DNA of 64,000 bases from Adiantum capillus-veneris (Eukaryota; Streptophyta; Polypodiopsida; Polypodiales; Pteridaceae), in contig CM043942.1 in assembly GCA_014529385.2 (NCBI GenBank), forward strand, positions 54,994,647-55,058,646, in the 5' to 3' direction. Each line of letters begins with the position of its first letter. Position 1 is the first letter of the stretch. The notes beneath the pieces are model-generated. The model did no database searches, was not told the origin of the DNA, and saw only the letters and a program-made list of their open reading frames with translations. The position numbers were made by a program, and so were the translations under genes. Of this stretch, positions 54,578 through 64,000 are shown in pieces.

Positions 54578-57167
54578 TTAGACGGACTGCTTGTTTTGAA
54601 TACTGTTGTCGGTAATTGCATCTGCTACACCTTGTTTCCTGCACCTCTCATAGCCAAGGACCCGGTGTCTTCCCGGCTCACCTTTCGCACAATTATCCCC
54701 CGACAGCACTTGTTGTTCTTCAATGATGGGCACTTGAAAGTCGGACTCTTCCTGGAGCTCTTCGACTGGTTGTGTTTCTGTTTTTGTAAAGGAGAGTGGC
54801 AACAAATCCAAAGGCGGTTGTTCAGATGTACCTGCCTCTTCTTCAGCTTCCGGATGTTTGTCTCTTAGGAGTTGATTTTCTCGCTCATATCCTCTATCTC
54901 TTTGAGTAGTTGCTCTTCTTTTTGGACCCGCATCAAAGCAAGGTCATGCCGTTGTGATTGTTCTAACTTTAGCTCAAGCTCTAGTTCTTTATTCCGTCTC
55001 TCCAAAGCTTTGCATACGCCACTAGTTCCTTTGAGTGAGACGACAGCTGGATTTTCTCAAATTTGTCTTAGAACTGTTGCTTGATCATTGATCCTTTGTT
55101 CAGAATATTGCAAGGAAGCATTTGCTACATCCAGGTATACCTAAAGCTTTTGCATTGACTGAGTAGTGACTATAAGATCATTTGTCACCTTGGCCAGCTG
55201 CTCATCTTTTGTCTTGCAGGCATCGGAGAGTTTGGTGAGAAGCTCTCCTAGCTCTTCCAGTTCCTTCTACTGCTTTTCCTTGTTGAGCTGGTGCTGTACT
55301 GCTTCATTCTTTAGCTACTAGATTTATTATTTTAATTCTGAAATGGTAGTTAATCTATCATCCGGCTCCCCTTGTAGAGTGTCGATGACAAGCTCTAGTT
55401 CTCTTTCCTTTGCACCATGGCTAATTGTGGCTGATCTCATTTTATCAGTCATTTGCAGCATCTGCTGGGCATATCCATTCACTTCTAAAATGACCTCATC
55501 GATAGGTTCCCAATCTTCAGGCTCCACTTAGATGATTTGTGAAGTTCCTACCGTGTCAGCTTGTGGCTCCTTTTCTTGTTTCGTGGCAGTTGCTTGTGGT
55601 AGAGGCCGGGGTTCTACTTCACCTGTAGGCATTGTAGTTGCCTCTGATGTGGGTGCTTCTTGAACTTTTGTGGCAGCCTCTTGTTGCTTTTCAGGCTCTT
55701 TTAGGCCAACAACTTCTGTTTGTGGTTGTGCAGCTATCACAAGTGGTTCTTCTAGAGGCTGATAGCTGCCTCAACCTATTCCTCTTGGGTGGTGGTAGAT
55801 GATCCAACTTCGGGTTGTGTTCTCTTAGGTCTTTTGAAACTGACCTCTTCTTGTTCTTTTAACTGCTCCTCTTCAATTGGTTTGGTAAGTGGTGGAGGAC
55901 TTGGATGTGGCGTAGGAGGATATGCTTGCTCTCTGTGTGGTCTTGGATACATATCTCCCTGTTCTTGAAAATCTTCTTGCTGAGCAGCCACCACTGCTTC
56001 CTTTTCTCTTTTTTGTTCTTCAAGATCCTCTTGCAATTTTAAGGCTTCAGCTTTGGCGTACATTCACTCTAATAGTTCAGTGGGGTCCTCTGGGGTGGGC
56101 TTCAAAGGGTTCTTGGTCCTTGGACCCTTAATCTTGCTCGGTACCCATTTCGTGGGATATTCACCCGCTGCCTGACGACTTCTTTCGTATGCATGTTCTT
56201 CTCTCTCAAACCTCACCTTCTTCTGTTGTGGCTCCTCCTGGTGGGCAGCCACTATTGCTCTCTTTTTCATCCTTTCTCTTCGAGCCTTTCTCTCCTCATT
56301 GTCAGAGATCTCGCTACTATGAGATTTAGAGGATTCCTCGTCAGATTTTTTCTTTCTTTTTTCTAACTTGGTTGTTCTTTGAGAAGGTGGAGCAGTGAGG
56401 ATCCAAGTGTTTTGGTCTGGGGCTGGCGGTAGGTTCTCAGTCATACCAATAGCATGGTATGCTATGTGTGTTAACACTTCACGTGCACCTAAATATGTGA
56501 TCTTTCCTTCTTTTTTAGTGATTTTGAGTGTGGTCAACACGTACTGTGCATGATCGATAGGTTGCTTGGCCGTCGACTTCAATACCTGCGGGAAGGTAAT
56601 CGCCACTGCATGGTTAGGTTTAGTGTACCTCGGCGGTTTCTTTTCCAAGAAATGGAAGTGTTGATGGTATAAACGCGTCGGGTATTCCACCTATCTCTCG
56701 ATAAGTTCAACAAATGTAGCAACCGCAGTGTCTTTACTGAAAGTGCCGGCTGTTTTTCTGTCTCTTGCCCGCATCATCATTCCTTTAGTGGGCAGCTTCA
56801 AGGCTTCAGCCACTATCTCTTTAGTGATTGACACTTCCACTTTCTAGCCATGTTGGTCAGTGATTTGAGCAGTGCCATCCTCTTTAATGGTTGACAATAA
56901 TTCATATGCTTTCTAGAAGTCTATTCCACATGGTTCTTGGTCGTAAAACTCTTTTAGACCCAACCTTCTATTGGCTTCTTGAGTGTCTAGCTTACGTGCA
57001 ACATCATATATGTCCTTTGGTAGCATTTGTATCTCCACTTGATGTCCTTCTTCACTCTTATATCTGCCGATGAATACTGTTGTGTTGCCGTCTTCAAGTT
57101 GTTCCTTTGTGCGCTCAAGGCCGCACTGTCGAAGCAAGGACCTTGCCTAACACTGTGTGCGAGCCAT
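54578..57167 (-). pseudogene. decayed long ORF, coiled-coil rich, unknown (possible retroelement gag-type ORF)
   Basis: The ATG at 57167 (MARTQC) is followed by TAG, then continuous homology-like text. Segments SITKEIVAEALKLPTKGM and AREVLTHIAYHAIGM recall the N-terminal domain of plant retroelement 'putative transposon' proteins. A highly charged stretch follows (EKRKKKSDEESSKSHSSE, RRERMKKRAIVAAHQEE), then KWVPSKIKGP, proline/glutamine-rich text, and a long coiled coil (55300-54850). The first 1.4 kb keeps one frame with stops TAG, TAG, TAG, TAG, TGA and TAG; frame changes follow. I do not recognise the whole. The LTR-like start at 57754 suggests it belongs to an LTR element. Confidence 0.5.
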
Positions 57168-57342
57168 AGACGGCTCTAAGCACACAACTAGATTAACTAG
57201 TAAGCTCAAAAGAGGGCAATGGTGTGTCACTCACCGCTCTATGCTCCTGTCGTGGAGGATTCCTTGCTACGAAGAAGAAGGAGATGTCACTATGTCGTGC
57301 TCAACCGCTTCACCGCCGTCGTGCCGCTGCAATGCTCGATCG

Positions 57343-57452
<110 letters not shown>

Positions 57453-57499
57453 AGGAGGTGAAGAAGAAGAAGATGGAGATGGAGATGGAGCAAGAGCAC

Positions 57500-57770
57500 T
57501 CTTCTATTGCAAAAATGAGAGAATGAGTGAATTTTAGGTTTAGTTGGCTTTTATATGAGCTCACCCCATTCACACTTGGGCGCCCATGCTTAGCCAACTA
57601 ATCCCTTGAATGTCCCAGTTAGAGTGCGCCTCTCATCGGCGATCACTCTTACCCTTTTCCTATTGGTCCGACAAGCCCGGTACCTGACTCTACCAAATAC
57701 ATAATACACGTCCGTCGTAGGTGATGGGGTGTCCGTGAGCCGTGAGGGTTAACATGCCCCCCTTCCTGAT
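57500..57770 (-). repeat. LTR-like start with polypurine tract and TATA box
   Basis: The minus strand reads ATCAGGAAGGGGGGCA (57755-57770), then TGTTAACCCTCACGG from 57754, and a TATA-like CTCATATAAAAGCC at about 57545-57558. This is the signature of a 3' LTR start. The other end and a partner LTR are not found, so it may be a truncated or solo LTR driving or flanking the 57167 ORF. Confidence 0.5.
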
Positions 57771-59126
57771 GTAGATTCCGTCCTCGGAAGCTATTGAGTT
57801 GAAGCTGGTTCGTCGAGGTGGAAGAGCATTTGAGATGAATGTCCTTAGGGGTCTTCAGTCACTGCAAAATCAAACAACATTGACACAGTAATTGCATTCT
57901 CATAAGTGATTAAAAAGCATATGCAGTTTTAGGTAGACAAATTGATCGGTAAAAGAATTTCAAACAATTTGTCAGCAATGAACATTAAATTGAATGTAAT
58001 CAAATGCATAAACAGATGTAAAGGTAAAAAATTAAACAAGTCTGGGGTCGCTAATTTGACGGTCGAAAGGCACTAGAGATCGAATATTAATACCATGGTT
58101 AAGCTTCTTAATTTTCTGTGGTCAATTAAGTTGTTTAATCGCGAGAGCCAAGTATTCATGTTCGAGGGATGACTAGAGGCTATATCTAGAAGACCTTGTA
58201 GTTAAGCTACCATAAAAGGAATTTCTCATGAAATCATCGCCTGACTGATTACTTTTTCTTTGACCCCCCAAAGTCTTTTCATTGTGATTCAATTTGATGT
58301 GTGTGCTTATTTTGTATGCCTTGGGTTTTTTGCTTTTCAAGGAAAAGCGCCCACACTGGGAACCTCTAGGGCTCTAGTACCATAGGCAATACATGTGAGT
58401 GAAGTACCAAATCAAGCTGAGATTTCTCTTCCAGCTTAAGATTTTACAGTGTGGCACTTTGATTTTTTGTTTGTTCATTTTCAGAATTTTAATTTTGTAA
58501 CTTTGGGGGGTCATACAACACTGATACACCTCCCCAGGCTCATCACACTAGTTAACTCCCTTTATAATACTTAAGCTAAAGGTCAATAGGGTCAAGCCCA
58601 CTAGAAAGCCCTAGTACATTTCACACAATGCTGCCTAAATCGGATTAAGAACCTAAGTAGCCATTGATTATTAGGAAGGAATTCCCCATGGTATTAAGAG
58701 AAGATTTCTAACACCTAACTTGGCCAAACTAGCTTAGTCGGACTGCTTGATTTTTAAACCTAGACAAGTGATTATGACAAAAAATTACATTGAATTAAAT
58801 GTTTGATACTAAGCAAATGCGGTGAATATTAGGCTACCAATCACAATTAAAGTAGACAATCATAGATGCAAAAAAGATAAGGGGCAATGCTAATGGACAA
58901 GAAACACCTGCTTGTGTCGATGGTCGCGCTTGATTTGAAGAGTGGGTCGAGATAAAGATTCCATGAAGGTCCAAATCCTATCAATAGCAACACGTTCCTG
59001 TACACACTAGGAAACAAAAGGAATACCTCCAGGAGGCACATCAGTGGGAAAAGGTACCAACACTTATTGAACACAACAAAAAACATAAGGAACCCTAACC
59101 TAATTATTTGCACCCCCCCTAGAGAG
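57771..59126. other. no recognisable gene
   Basis: AT-rich. A minus-strand TGGTACTAGAGCCC (58369-58382) resembles a Met-tRNA PBS with changes but is not next to an LTR end. Nothing else recognised. Confidence 0.4.
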
Positions 59127-59549
59127 TCAAGGGAATAGGATATTGTAGAGGTTGGGGGGAAACCCTAAGGCTAAACCCCTATCCTCGTCGTCGAGATAAA
59201 CAAAGTCATCATCCATGAGACCATATGTGCCATCCGTGTAGTCGTATAAATTTTCTTCTTCATCATAGGTGCCCATGTTTACTAAGAAGGTCACTAGACG
59301 CCTATAGTCATCTTGGTCAAAAGGGTAGGCTTGTGCAATGGGAGAAACGCTCTCTACTAAGTATGGATCAGACGTGGTCAAGAGACGTATCAGCCATTCT
59401 AACTCCTCAAAATTCCTCTCACATGCTAGCGTACCTATCAAATCCCATTCACATGCAAGCACTGGAAAGACCATGTGAAATATTTGTGAAAAGTAACGAG
59501 GGTACCTCTCACCCAAGGCAGGAGTGGATGACTCTAGCGTACTAGCCAT
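59127..59549 (-). CDS. unknown 140-aa acidic ORF downstream of the D LTR start
   Basis: Uninterrupted ORF beginning MASTLESSTPALGERYPRYF. Aromatic and acidic throughout (LACEWDLIGTLACERNFEEL, then YDEEENLYDYTDGTYGL and DDDFVYLDDEDRG). The net charge is strongly negative. A leader TATA-like TATATAAAG lies about 130 bp upstream at 59683-59695 inside the LTR-like sequence. I do not recognise it and see no catalytic motif. It shows no obvious similarity to B1 ORF1, which also sits in a 5' position. It could be an accessory ORF inside or just behind an LTR. Confidence 0.4.
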   Translation of the reverse strand: MASTLESSTPALGERYPRYFSQIFHMVFPVLACEWDLIGTLACERNFEELEWLIRLLTTSDPYLVESVSPIAQAYPFDQDDYRRLVTFLVNMGTYDEEENLYDYTDGTYGLMDDDFVYLDDEDRGLALGFPPNLYNILFP

Positions 59550-59774
59550 ATCTATACACGCAAATAGATGATGGTTAGAGTGAAAATATTACAAGGGTCG
59601 TGTTCTTGTGCATAATTTGTTTTTATGATTTGTATTATGGCTCTTGCTCTTTTACTTTTTTATCTTGTTTTTGTGAGTATAAGGCTTTATATATACATTC
59701 CCTAAGATTGGAGATTAAGAGGTCAGGGAGAAAGGTTGAGAGGGAAGCAAGTGAATGATGGATGTCCACAAACA
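59550..59774 (-). repeat. D 3' LTR start (end not defined)
   Basis: From 59774 the minus strand reads TGTTTGTGGACATCCATC after a polypurine tract. A TATA-like TATATAAAG follows about 80 bases in. The far end is unclear; the 59127-59549 ORF may lie within it. Confidence 0.6.
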
Positions 59775-59791
59775 CTCCCCCCTTCCTTGGG
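59775..59791 (-). promoter_or_regulatory. D polypurine tract
   Basis: Minus strand CCAAGGAAGGGGGGAG abuts the LTR start. A near-identical AGGAAGGGGGGAG lies about 310 bp upstream (60083-60096), inside coding sequence. Confidence 0.8.
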
Positions 59792-59795
59792 TAGA

Positions 59796-60587
59796 TCATA
59801 CCGTTTGAAATGATATCGTCACCCTTTGAAACCAATTGTTCCAGTTGGTAATAGGTGAGGATTTTTGCCAGTAGTTTTCTATTACCCTAGGTGCCTCGTC
59901 AAGTTGCAAGGGTGGTAAGGTACTCTCCCAGGATCGAACTTGAAGTGGTTCATCAGGTGATTCTTCAACACTGGGAGGTGTGGATTCTTTTGTAGCTTCA
60001 TGGAGGTCCACTACTATAGATGGAGGCTGTGTAGAAGCTTTTATTTCTATGGATGTATTACATGAGGAGCTAGAAGCTTCATGGAACTCCCCCCTTCCTA
60101 AGCTAGGTGGAATAAATTGGTTTTGCCTTGGAGCCCAAACTAGCTATGGACTAGGTGTGTAGCATTCTGTGATCTTTCCCTTCCCACGGTCTGCCATGCG
60201 CTTTAGTATTACACTGTTTGATTCATATGGGTTTGTTGTCGATAGGGAAGGACACATTTTACGTTTAGGTACCCAAATTTGCTCATTTCCATCATAGTAG
60301 CCTTGGGCTTCTAATAGTTGTTTTGGAATCCATCGTGATTTGGTCTTGACGCTCCTAGGGCGCGCTCTTGGTTTTTCCGGGAAATATTTTCTTGGAATGG
60401 ATGGGAGGGTTGAGGTAGTTGGAAGTAAGGCCTTGGGGACCCATTGATATGTACTCTTAGGTCGTGCAGGTTGAGTACTTGCAATATTACTGCTTGCTGC
60501 AACTACAAGTGTTGAAGTGTTAGGTTCATGGGTAGCCGGCAAAGATGACTTAACCACCTTGGCTTGTGAATGTTGGCTATCCTTCAA
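59796..60587 (-). pseudogene. D W-x-P-K repeat tail
   Basis: Continues the polyprotein in another frame after the protease. Contains the repeats QWVPKAL, SRWIPKQL and QIWVPKRK, then, after a TAG at 60144-60146, VWAPRQ. The same motif follows the protease in B1, so the block protease plus W-x-P-K is shared by the two families. The frame ends at 59796, five bases before the polypurine tract, which ties the tail to element D. Function unknown; binding of a capsid or nucleic acid partner would be speculation. Confidence 0.6.
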
Positions 60588-60592
60588 CTTTG

Positions 60593-61062
60593 CTAGACTT
60601 GCAACGTAGGTGACTTTTCTTGAATGATAGGGGTAAGAGTCGGTGGTCGCGTCGTGACACTACCAGTATCCCAATCAATAGTGCATTTGGTTGCCAACAT
60701 CCACGTGCGTCCCAGGTTTACGTTGCTTTCCATAGCTCCTGCGGGCATGACTAGAAACCTCTGCACTATGCTTCCATTGTCATAGACAACAGGGGTCTGA
60801 AGGACTCCAAGAATAGCAGTTTTCTTTTTATTAATGCCCTTGACTTCCATCGTACTCGGGGATAGGGTCGGTTTCCTTAATTGACACCAAACTCCATAGG
60901 ATAACAAATTGTGTTTAGCTCCCGTATCTAATAAGGCATTGTATAGTACTTTCCCATAGGGGCTATTTAGCTCAATTGGGTATCGTAGGGGTGGCTCAGA
61001 TTCTAATGAGTCGTCATCTGTTTCCTCGAAAAATGCTTGCGTGATTCCCAGATTAGTCTCTC
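60593..61062 (-). pseudogene. D aspartic protease domain located after the integrase
   Basis: In the same frame as the pol ORF, beyond a TAA (61118-61120) and a TGA (near 61063). The active-site segment is LYNALLDTGAKHNLLSYGVW with D-T-G at 60920-60928. The second half reads VMPAGAMESNVNLGRTWML, giving the usual hydrophobic-Leu-Gly-Arg flap-domain end. Its layout parallels B1's protease (LDNGAG, VW, LGRPFM). The linker upstream is Arg/Glu/Gln-rich and helical. Retropepsin normally precedes RT in Ty3/gypsy, so this position is unusual. Confidence 0.75.
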
Positions 61063-61117
61063 ATTGGCGTCTAAGACGTTGTTGTCGTTCTCGAGCCTCA
61101 ACTCTTGCTTGGATTTT

Positions 61118-64000
61118 TTAAAGCTCTGCTTGTTCCTTGGCAGCCTTCTTTTGATGGATGGCTTGCAACTCTTCCTGGCTTATAGGATCATAATATCTTT
61201 TGAATTTACTCCCATTAAGGAATCCAATGGTTTCAACTCCATCTAGAGTCTCCACATGAATGGTACCTTGCGGGGTAATTTCACACACTCGATATGGTCC
61301 CTTACCAGCGTATTTCAATTTCTTCTTTTCATTACGTACCCCGTACATAAGAACTTTATCACCAACCTTGATGTCTTTATCCTTTAAATGGCTATCAAAC
61401 CACTTCTTTCTCCTATCCTTCTCCACTAGAGCATTTCGTACAGCTAATTGCCTCTCTTCATCTAGCCTTTCCAGGATATATAATTGCTCCACTAAGGGGT
61501 TACCATCCCAACCTTCTTGAGAAGCTACTCGAAGACTAGGAATGACAAACTCCCATGGCATAACTGCTTCTTGGCCATACACCATCTTAAACGGTGTGCA
61601 ATTAATAGCAACTTTATACGCAGTACGATAAGCCCATAAAGCTGATGTAAGCTTTAGGTCCCAATCAATGCGATGAGCCTCGACTGTCTTTGTCAAAATG
61701 GAGATGAGAGTTTTGTTGGTACTCTCAGCTTGGCCATTTTCTTGGGGATAATAGGGTGTAGACTTGTGGTGAGATATCATGAAGTTTGATGTGAGTTCTT
61801 TTATTACTTCATTTATAAAATGAGTTCCATTGTCACTCACAAGTTCAAAGGGGCATCCAAAACGTGTGATAATTTTCTCAAAGAGGAACTTAGCTGTTGT
61901 TTTTGCATCCGCCTTCCGTGTTGCTTTTGCTTCAACCCATTTGGTTACATAGTCGGTAGCCACAATGATATATCGTGATTGCGTGTTACGTGCAGCCGGA
62001 CTAATCGGTCCTACAAAGTCTAAGCCCCACTTTTCAAATGGTTGGGTTACCTTGATGGGATGCAGAGGCATCCTATCACTTCTTTGTGACTTCTTGAAGC
62101 ATTGGCATTCATCACATCCCTTTGCAAAAAGTGATGCATCCTTAAACAGAGTGGGCCACCAATAGCCTAAATGTAAGATCTTTCGGGCAGTCAAGTTTCT
62201 TGAAAAGTGACCACCAGCTACGCCCATGTGTGCCTCTTGTAGAATATATAAATACTCATCCTCGCGGGCACAGCGTCTAAGAACATCATCTTTTCCTCTC
62301 TTATAGAGAGTTCCAGCCAGTAAGCAATAGGGTTCGCATTCCTTGATTAATTTTCGAGCTATATCTTTTCGCAGTTCTTTGGGTGGAAAACCATTAACTA
62401 AGAAGTTAACAATCTTTTCACTCCATTCAGGCATTGTCTCAACAATGAACAAAGGAGTATCAAGCAATTCATCATCAACCCCCGTAGGAGCTTCGCCATT
62501 AGGGATACGAGATAAATGATCCGCCATGACATGTTTCCTCCCAGGCCTCACAACAACGGTGAAGTCAAACTCAAGAAGAATTAACAACCATCGTGTAATT
62601 CGACCTGTGGAACACGACTTGTTTACCAAATATAGCAATGCTTGATGATCAACATAAAACACAAACTTGGTAGCAAGAAGGTAATAGCGAAATTTCTTTA
62701 CTGCGTAAATCATAGCTAGACCTTCGCGCTCTGTAGTAGTGTAGTTCATCTCGGCATCATTTAATTGGCGACTTGCAAAGCTAATAGGGTAGTCCAATTC
62801 ATGTTCTCCTGGTTGAGTTAGAACACACCCAATAGCAAAATTTGATGCATCAATATGCACATGAAAAGGTACATTCCAATCAGGTGTTCGCAGGATTGGA
62901 GCACTTGTTAGGGCCTTCTTTAATAACTCATAAGATTGATGACATTCTTCCATCCAGTGAAACTCGATAAGAAGCTTGTACAATGGACGCGCTATCTCGG
63001 CAAAGTTTAAAATAAACCTTCGATAATAACCAACATGGCCCATAAATCTTTGAACTCCTTTATAGTTCGTAGGTGGTGGCAAATCGGCAATGGCTTTAAC
63101 CTTACTCTCATCTGTGCATATCCCGTTCTTGGACACTATATGCCCTAGAACGACTCCATGCTTAACCCAAAATTGGCATTTGAAAGGGTTCAATGAGATG
63201 CGATAAAATCTGCACCTTTCAAATATTTTTCGTAGATATAACAAATGCTTCTCCCAAGAAGAATAAACACAAAGGTCGTCTAGGAAATCTTCACAAAACT
63301 CCCTTAGAAATTCTTTAAACGCGGTGTTTATTAATCGTTGGAATGTAGCAGGGGCATTCGTTAAGCCAAAAGCCATAACACGAAATGCAAACACTCCAAA
63401 CTCTGTGATAAAAGCAGTTTTAGCTTGGTCCTCTAATGCAATTGTGATTTGATTGTAACCAGAGTACCCATCTAAAAAGCTATAAGATTCCTTGCCCGCA
63501 ACTCTTTCAAGAACATGTTCTGAATATGGCAAGGGATAATGATCTCTCCTAGTGGCTGCATTAACTTTCTTAAGGTCCACGCACACTCTTAGTTTCCCAT
63601 TCTTTTTTGGCACAATGACTATTGGAGAAACCCATTCTGAGTGCTCAATAAGGTATATGAATCCACATTGGATAAGGTTTTCAATCTCCTCTTGTACAAT
63701 TTTGGCGTACTTAGGATTCATTGGATAGGGTCGTTGCTGAACGGGTTTAGCAGTGTTGATCATGGGAATTGTATGTTGCACCACAGAAGGTGGAACGCCC
63801 TTCATGTCATGATATGTCCAAGCAAAGATATCCTTGTATTCCTTGAGGAGCTCCTTAAGTACAGCCTCTTCAGTTTCGGTAAGGTCTTGAGCAATAAAGA
63901 CTGGTTTAGACTCCTCACCTGGTTCTGCTAATTCTATCTCTTTAACTACCGCTGGACCATCATAGACTCCACTGCTTCCATTGGTAGGTATTCGTTGGGC
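61118..64000 (-). CDS. D pol: reverse transcriptase, RNase H, integrase (5' end outside window)
   Basis: The frame is open from the window edge (VFIAQDLTETEEAVLKELL, YKDIFAWTYHDMKG) to 61118. RT: VCVDLKKVNAATRRDHYPLP, FLDGYSGYNQI, FGLTNAPATFQR, FLDDLCVYSS. RNase H: HIDASNFAIGCVLTQ, NYTTTEREGLAMIYAVKKF and FYVDHQALLYLV, with the catalytic residues present. Integrase: HMGVAGGHFSRN ... CDECQ zinc domain, then WGLDFVGPIS, LVSDNGTHF and YPQENGQAES for D, D and E. C-terminal KYAGKGPYRVCEITPQGT. No acquired second RNase H is present, unlike A and C. The Met at 63805 is not the start. Confidence 0.95.
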   Translation of the reverse strand, partial: AQRIPTNGSSGVYDGPAVVKEIELAEPGEESKPVFIAQDLTETEEAVLKELLKEYKDIFAWTYHDMKGVPPSVVQHTIPMINTAKPVQQRPYPMNPKYAKIVQEEIENLIQCGFIYLIEHSEWVSPIVIVPKKNGKLRVCVDLKKVNAATRRDHYPLPYSEHVLERVAGKESYSFLDGYSGYNQITIALEDQAKTAFITEFGVFAFRVMAFGLTNAPATFQRLINTAFKEFLREFCEDFLDDLCVYSSWEKHLLYLRKIFERCRFYRISLNPFKCQFWVKHGVVLGHIVSKNGICTDESKVKAIADLPPPTNYKGVQRFMGHVGYYRRFILNFAEIARPLYKLLIEFHWMEECHQSYELLKKALTSAPILRTPDWNVPFHVHIDASNFAIGCVLTQPGEHELDYPISFASRQLNDAEMNYTTTEREGLAMIYAVKKFRYYLLATKFVFYVDHQALLYLVNKSCSTGRITRWLLILLEFDFTVVVRPGRKHVMADHLSRIPNGEAPTGVDDELLDTPLFIVETMPEWSEKIVNFLVNGFPPKELRKDIARKLIKECEPYCLLAGTLYKRGKDDVLRRCAREDEYLYILQEAHMGVAGGHFSRNLTARKILHLGYWWPTLFKDASLFAKGCDECQCFKKSQRSDRMPLHPIKVTQPFEKWGLDFVGPISPAARNTQSRYIIVATDYVTKWVEAKATRKADAKTTAKFLFEKIITRFGCPFELVSDNGTHFINEVIKELTSNFMISHHKSTPYYPQENGQAESTNKTLISILTKTVEAHRIDWDLKLTSALWAYRTAYKVAINCTPFKMVYGQEAVMPWEFVIPSLRVASQEGWDGNPLVEQLYILERLDEERQLAVRNALVEKDRRKKWFDSHLKDKDIKVGDKVLMYGVRNEKKKLKYAGKGPYRVCEITPQGTIHVETLDGVETIGFLNGSKFKRYYDPISQEELQAIHQKKAAKEQAEL

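Larger units (their letters stand above)
59775..64000 (-). mobile_element. Ty3/gypsy element D, 3' portion, continues beyond window
   Basis: Minus-strand order from the window edge: RT, RNase H (single, catalytically intact), integrase, an aspartic protease domain, W-x-P-K repeat tail, polypurine tract. Gag and the 5' LTR lie past 64000. The RT, RNase H and integrase are unbroken over 960 codons, so the element is fairly young. Confidence 0.88.

Noticed and set aside
58369-58382. Minus-strand TGGTACTAGAGCCC resembling a Met-tRNA primer-binding site
   Set aside because: Differs from the standard site and has no LTR end next to it.

Overview
This window reads as nuclear DNA of a vascular plant, most plausibly a fern. 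It is intron-bearing and retrotransposon-dominated. It holds a decayed PPR gene of the repetitive style common in ferns, a LINE tail, and several Ty3/gypsy lineages. The fern assignment is inference from family style, not a search result. Only one candidate host gene is visible (1814 to about 4082), and it starts just downstream of a Mutator-like MITE (1224-1719, perfect 9-bp target duplication). One 200-base run of N at 38855-39054 marks an assembly gap.

Layout: 1-870 is a dead LINE 3' end; 1224-1719 the MITE; 1814-4082 the host gene; 4100-6500 simple repeats and nothing recognisable; 6500-7145 a dead PPR gene; 7620-10570 relics of two LTR-element families found again further right; 12518-17744 a complete but inactivated Ty1/copia element on the minus strand (called K; target duplication ATTTT); 18137-27465 a young Ty3/gypsy element on the minus strand (A; target duplication ATAG) whose 1773-codon gag-pol frame is broken by only two stops; 28119 to the gap a non-autonomous plus-strand element (B1) with gag and protease but no reverse transcriptase; 39055 to about 54.5 kb a decayed gypsy element (A') split by the insertion of another gypsy element (C, 42612-52042), which itself carries a 2.0-kb LTR-like insertion (F, 46038-48050) and a MITE in its 5' LTR; 54578-57167 a decayed coiled-coil-rich ORF on the minus strand; and 59774-64000 the 3' part of a minus-strand gypsy element (D) that runs off the window.

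The most unusual signals are these. (1) Element A's leader and insertion F each carry two tandem small ORFs that are homologous to one another, end at matching stop codons and differ mostly at synonymous sites, which points to an undescribed small protein family. (2) Element D encodes an aspartic protease domain after the integrase, in the same frame, followed by a W-x-P-K repeat tail that ends at the polypurine tract. (3) B1 carries seven copies of a 24-bp palindrome in its leader and a captured DEAD-box RNA helicase segment just before its 3' LTR. (4) Elements A and C have two RNase H domains, and in both the native one has lost catalytic residues while the acquired one keeps its catalytic motifs. 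The pieces do not form a cooperating operon; they record successive insertions, and nearly all internal stops are of the kind C-to-T decay of methylated DNA produces.
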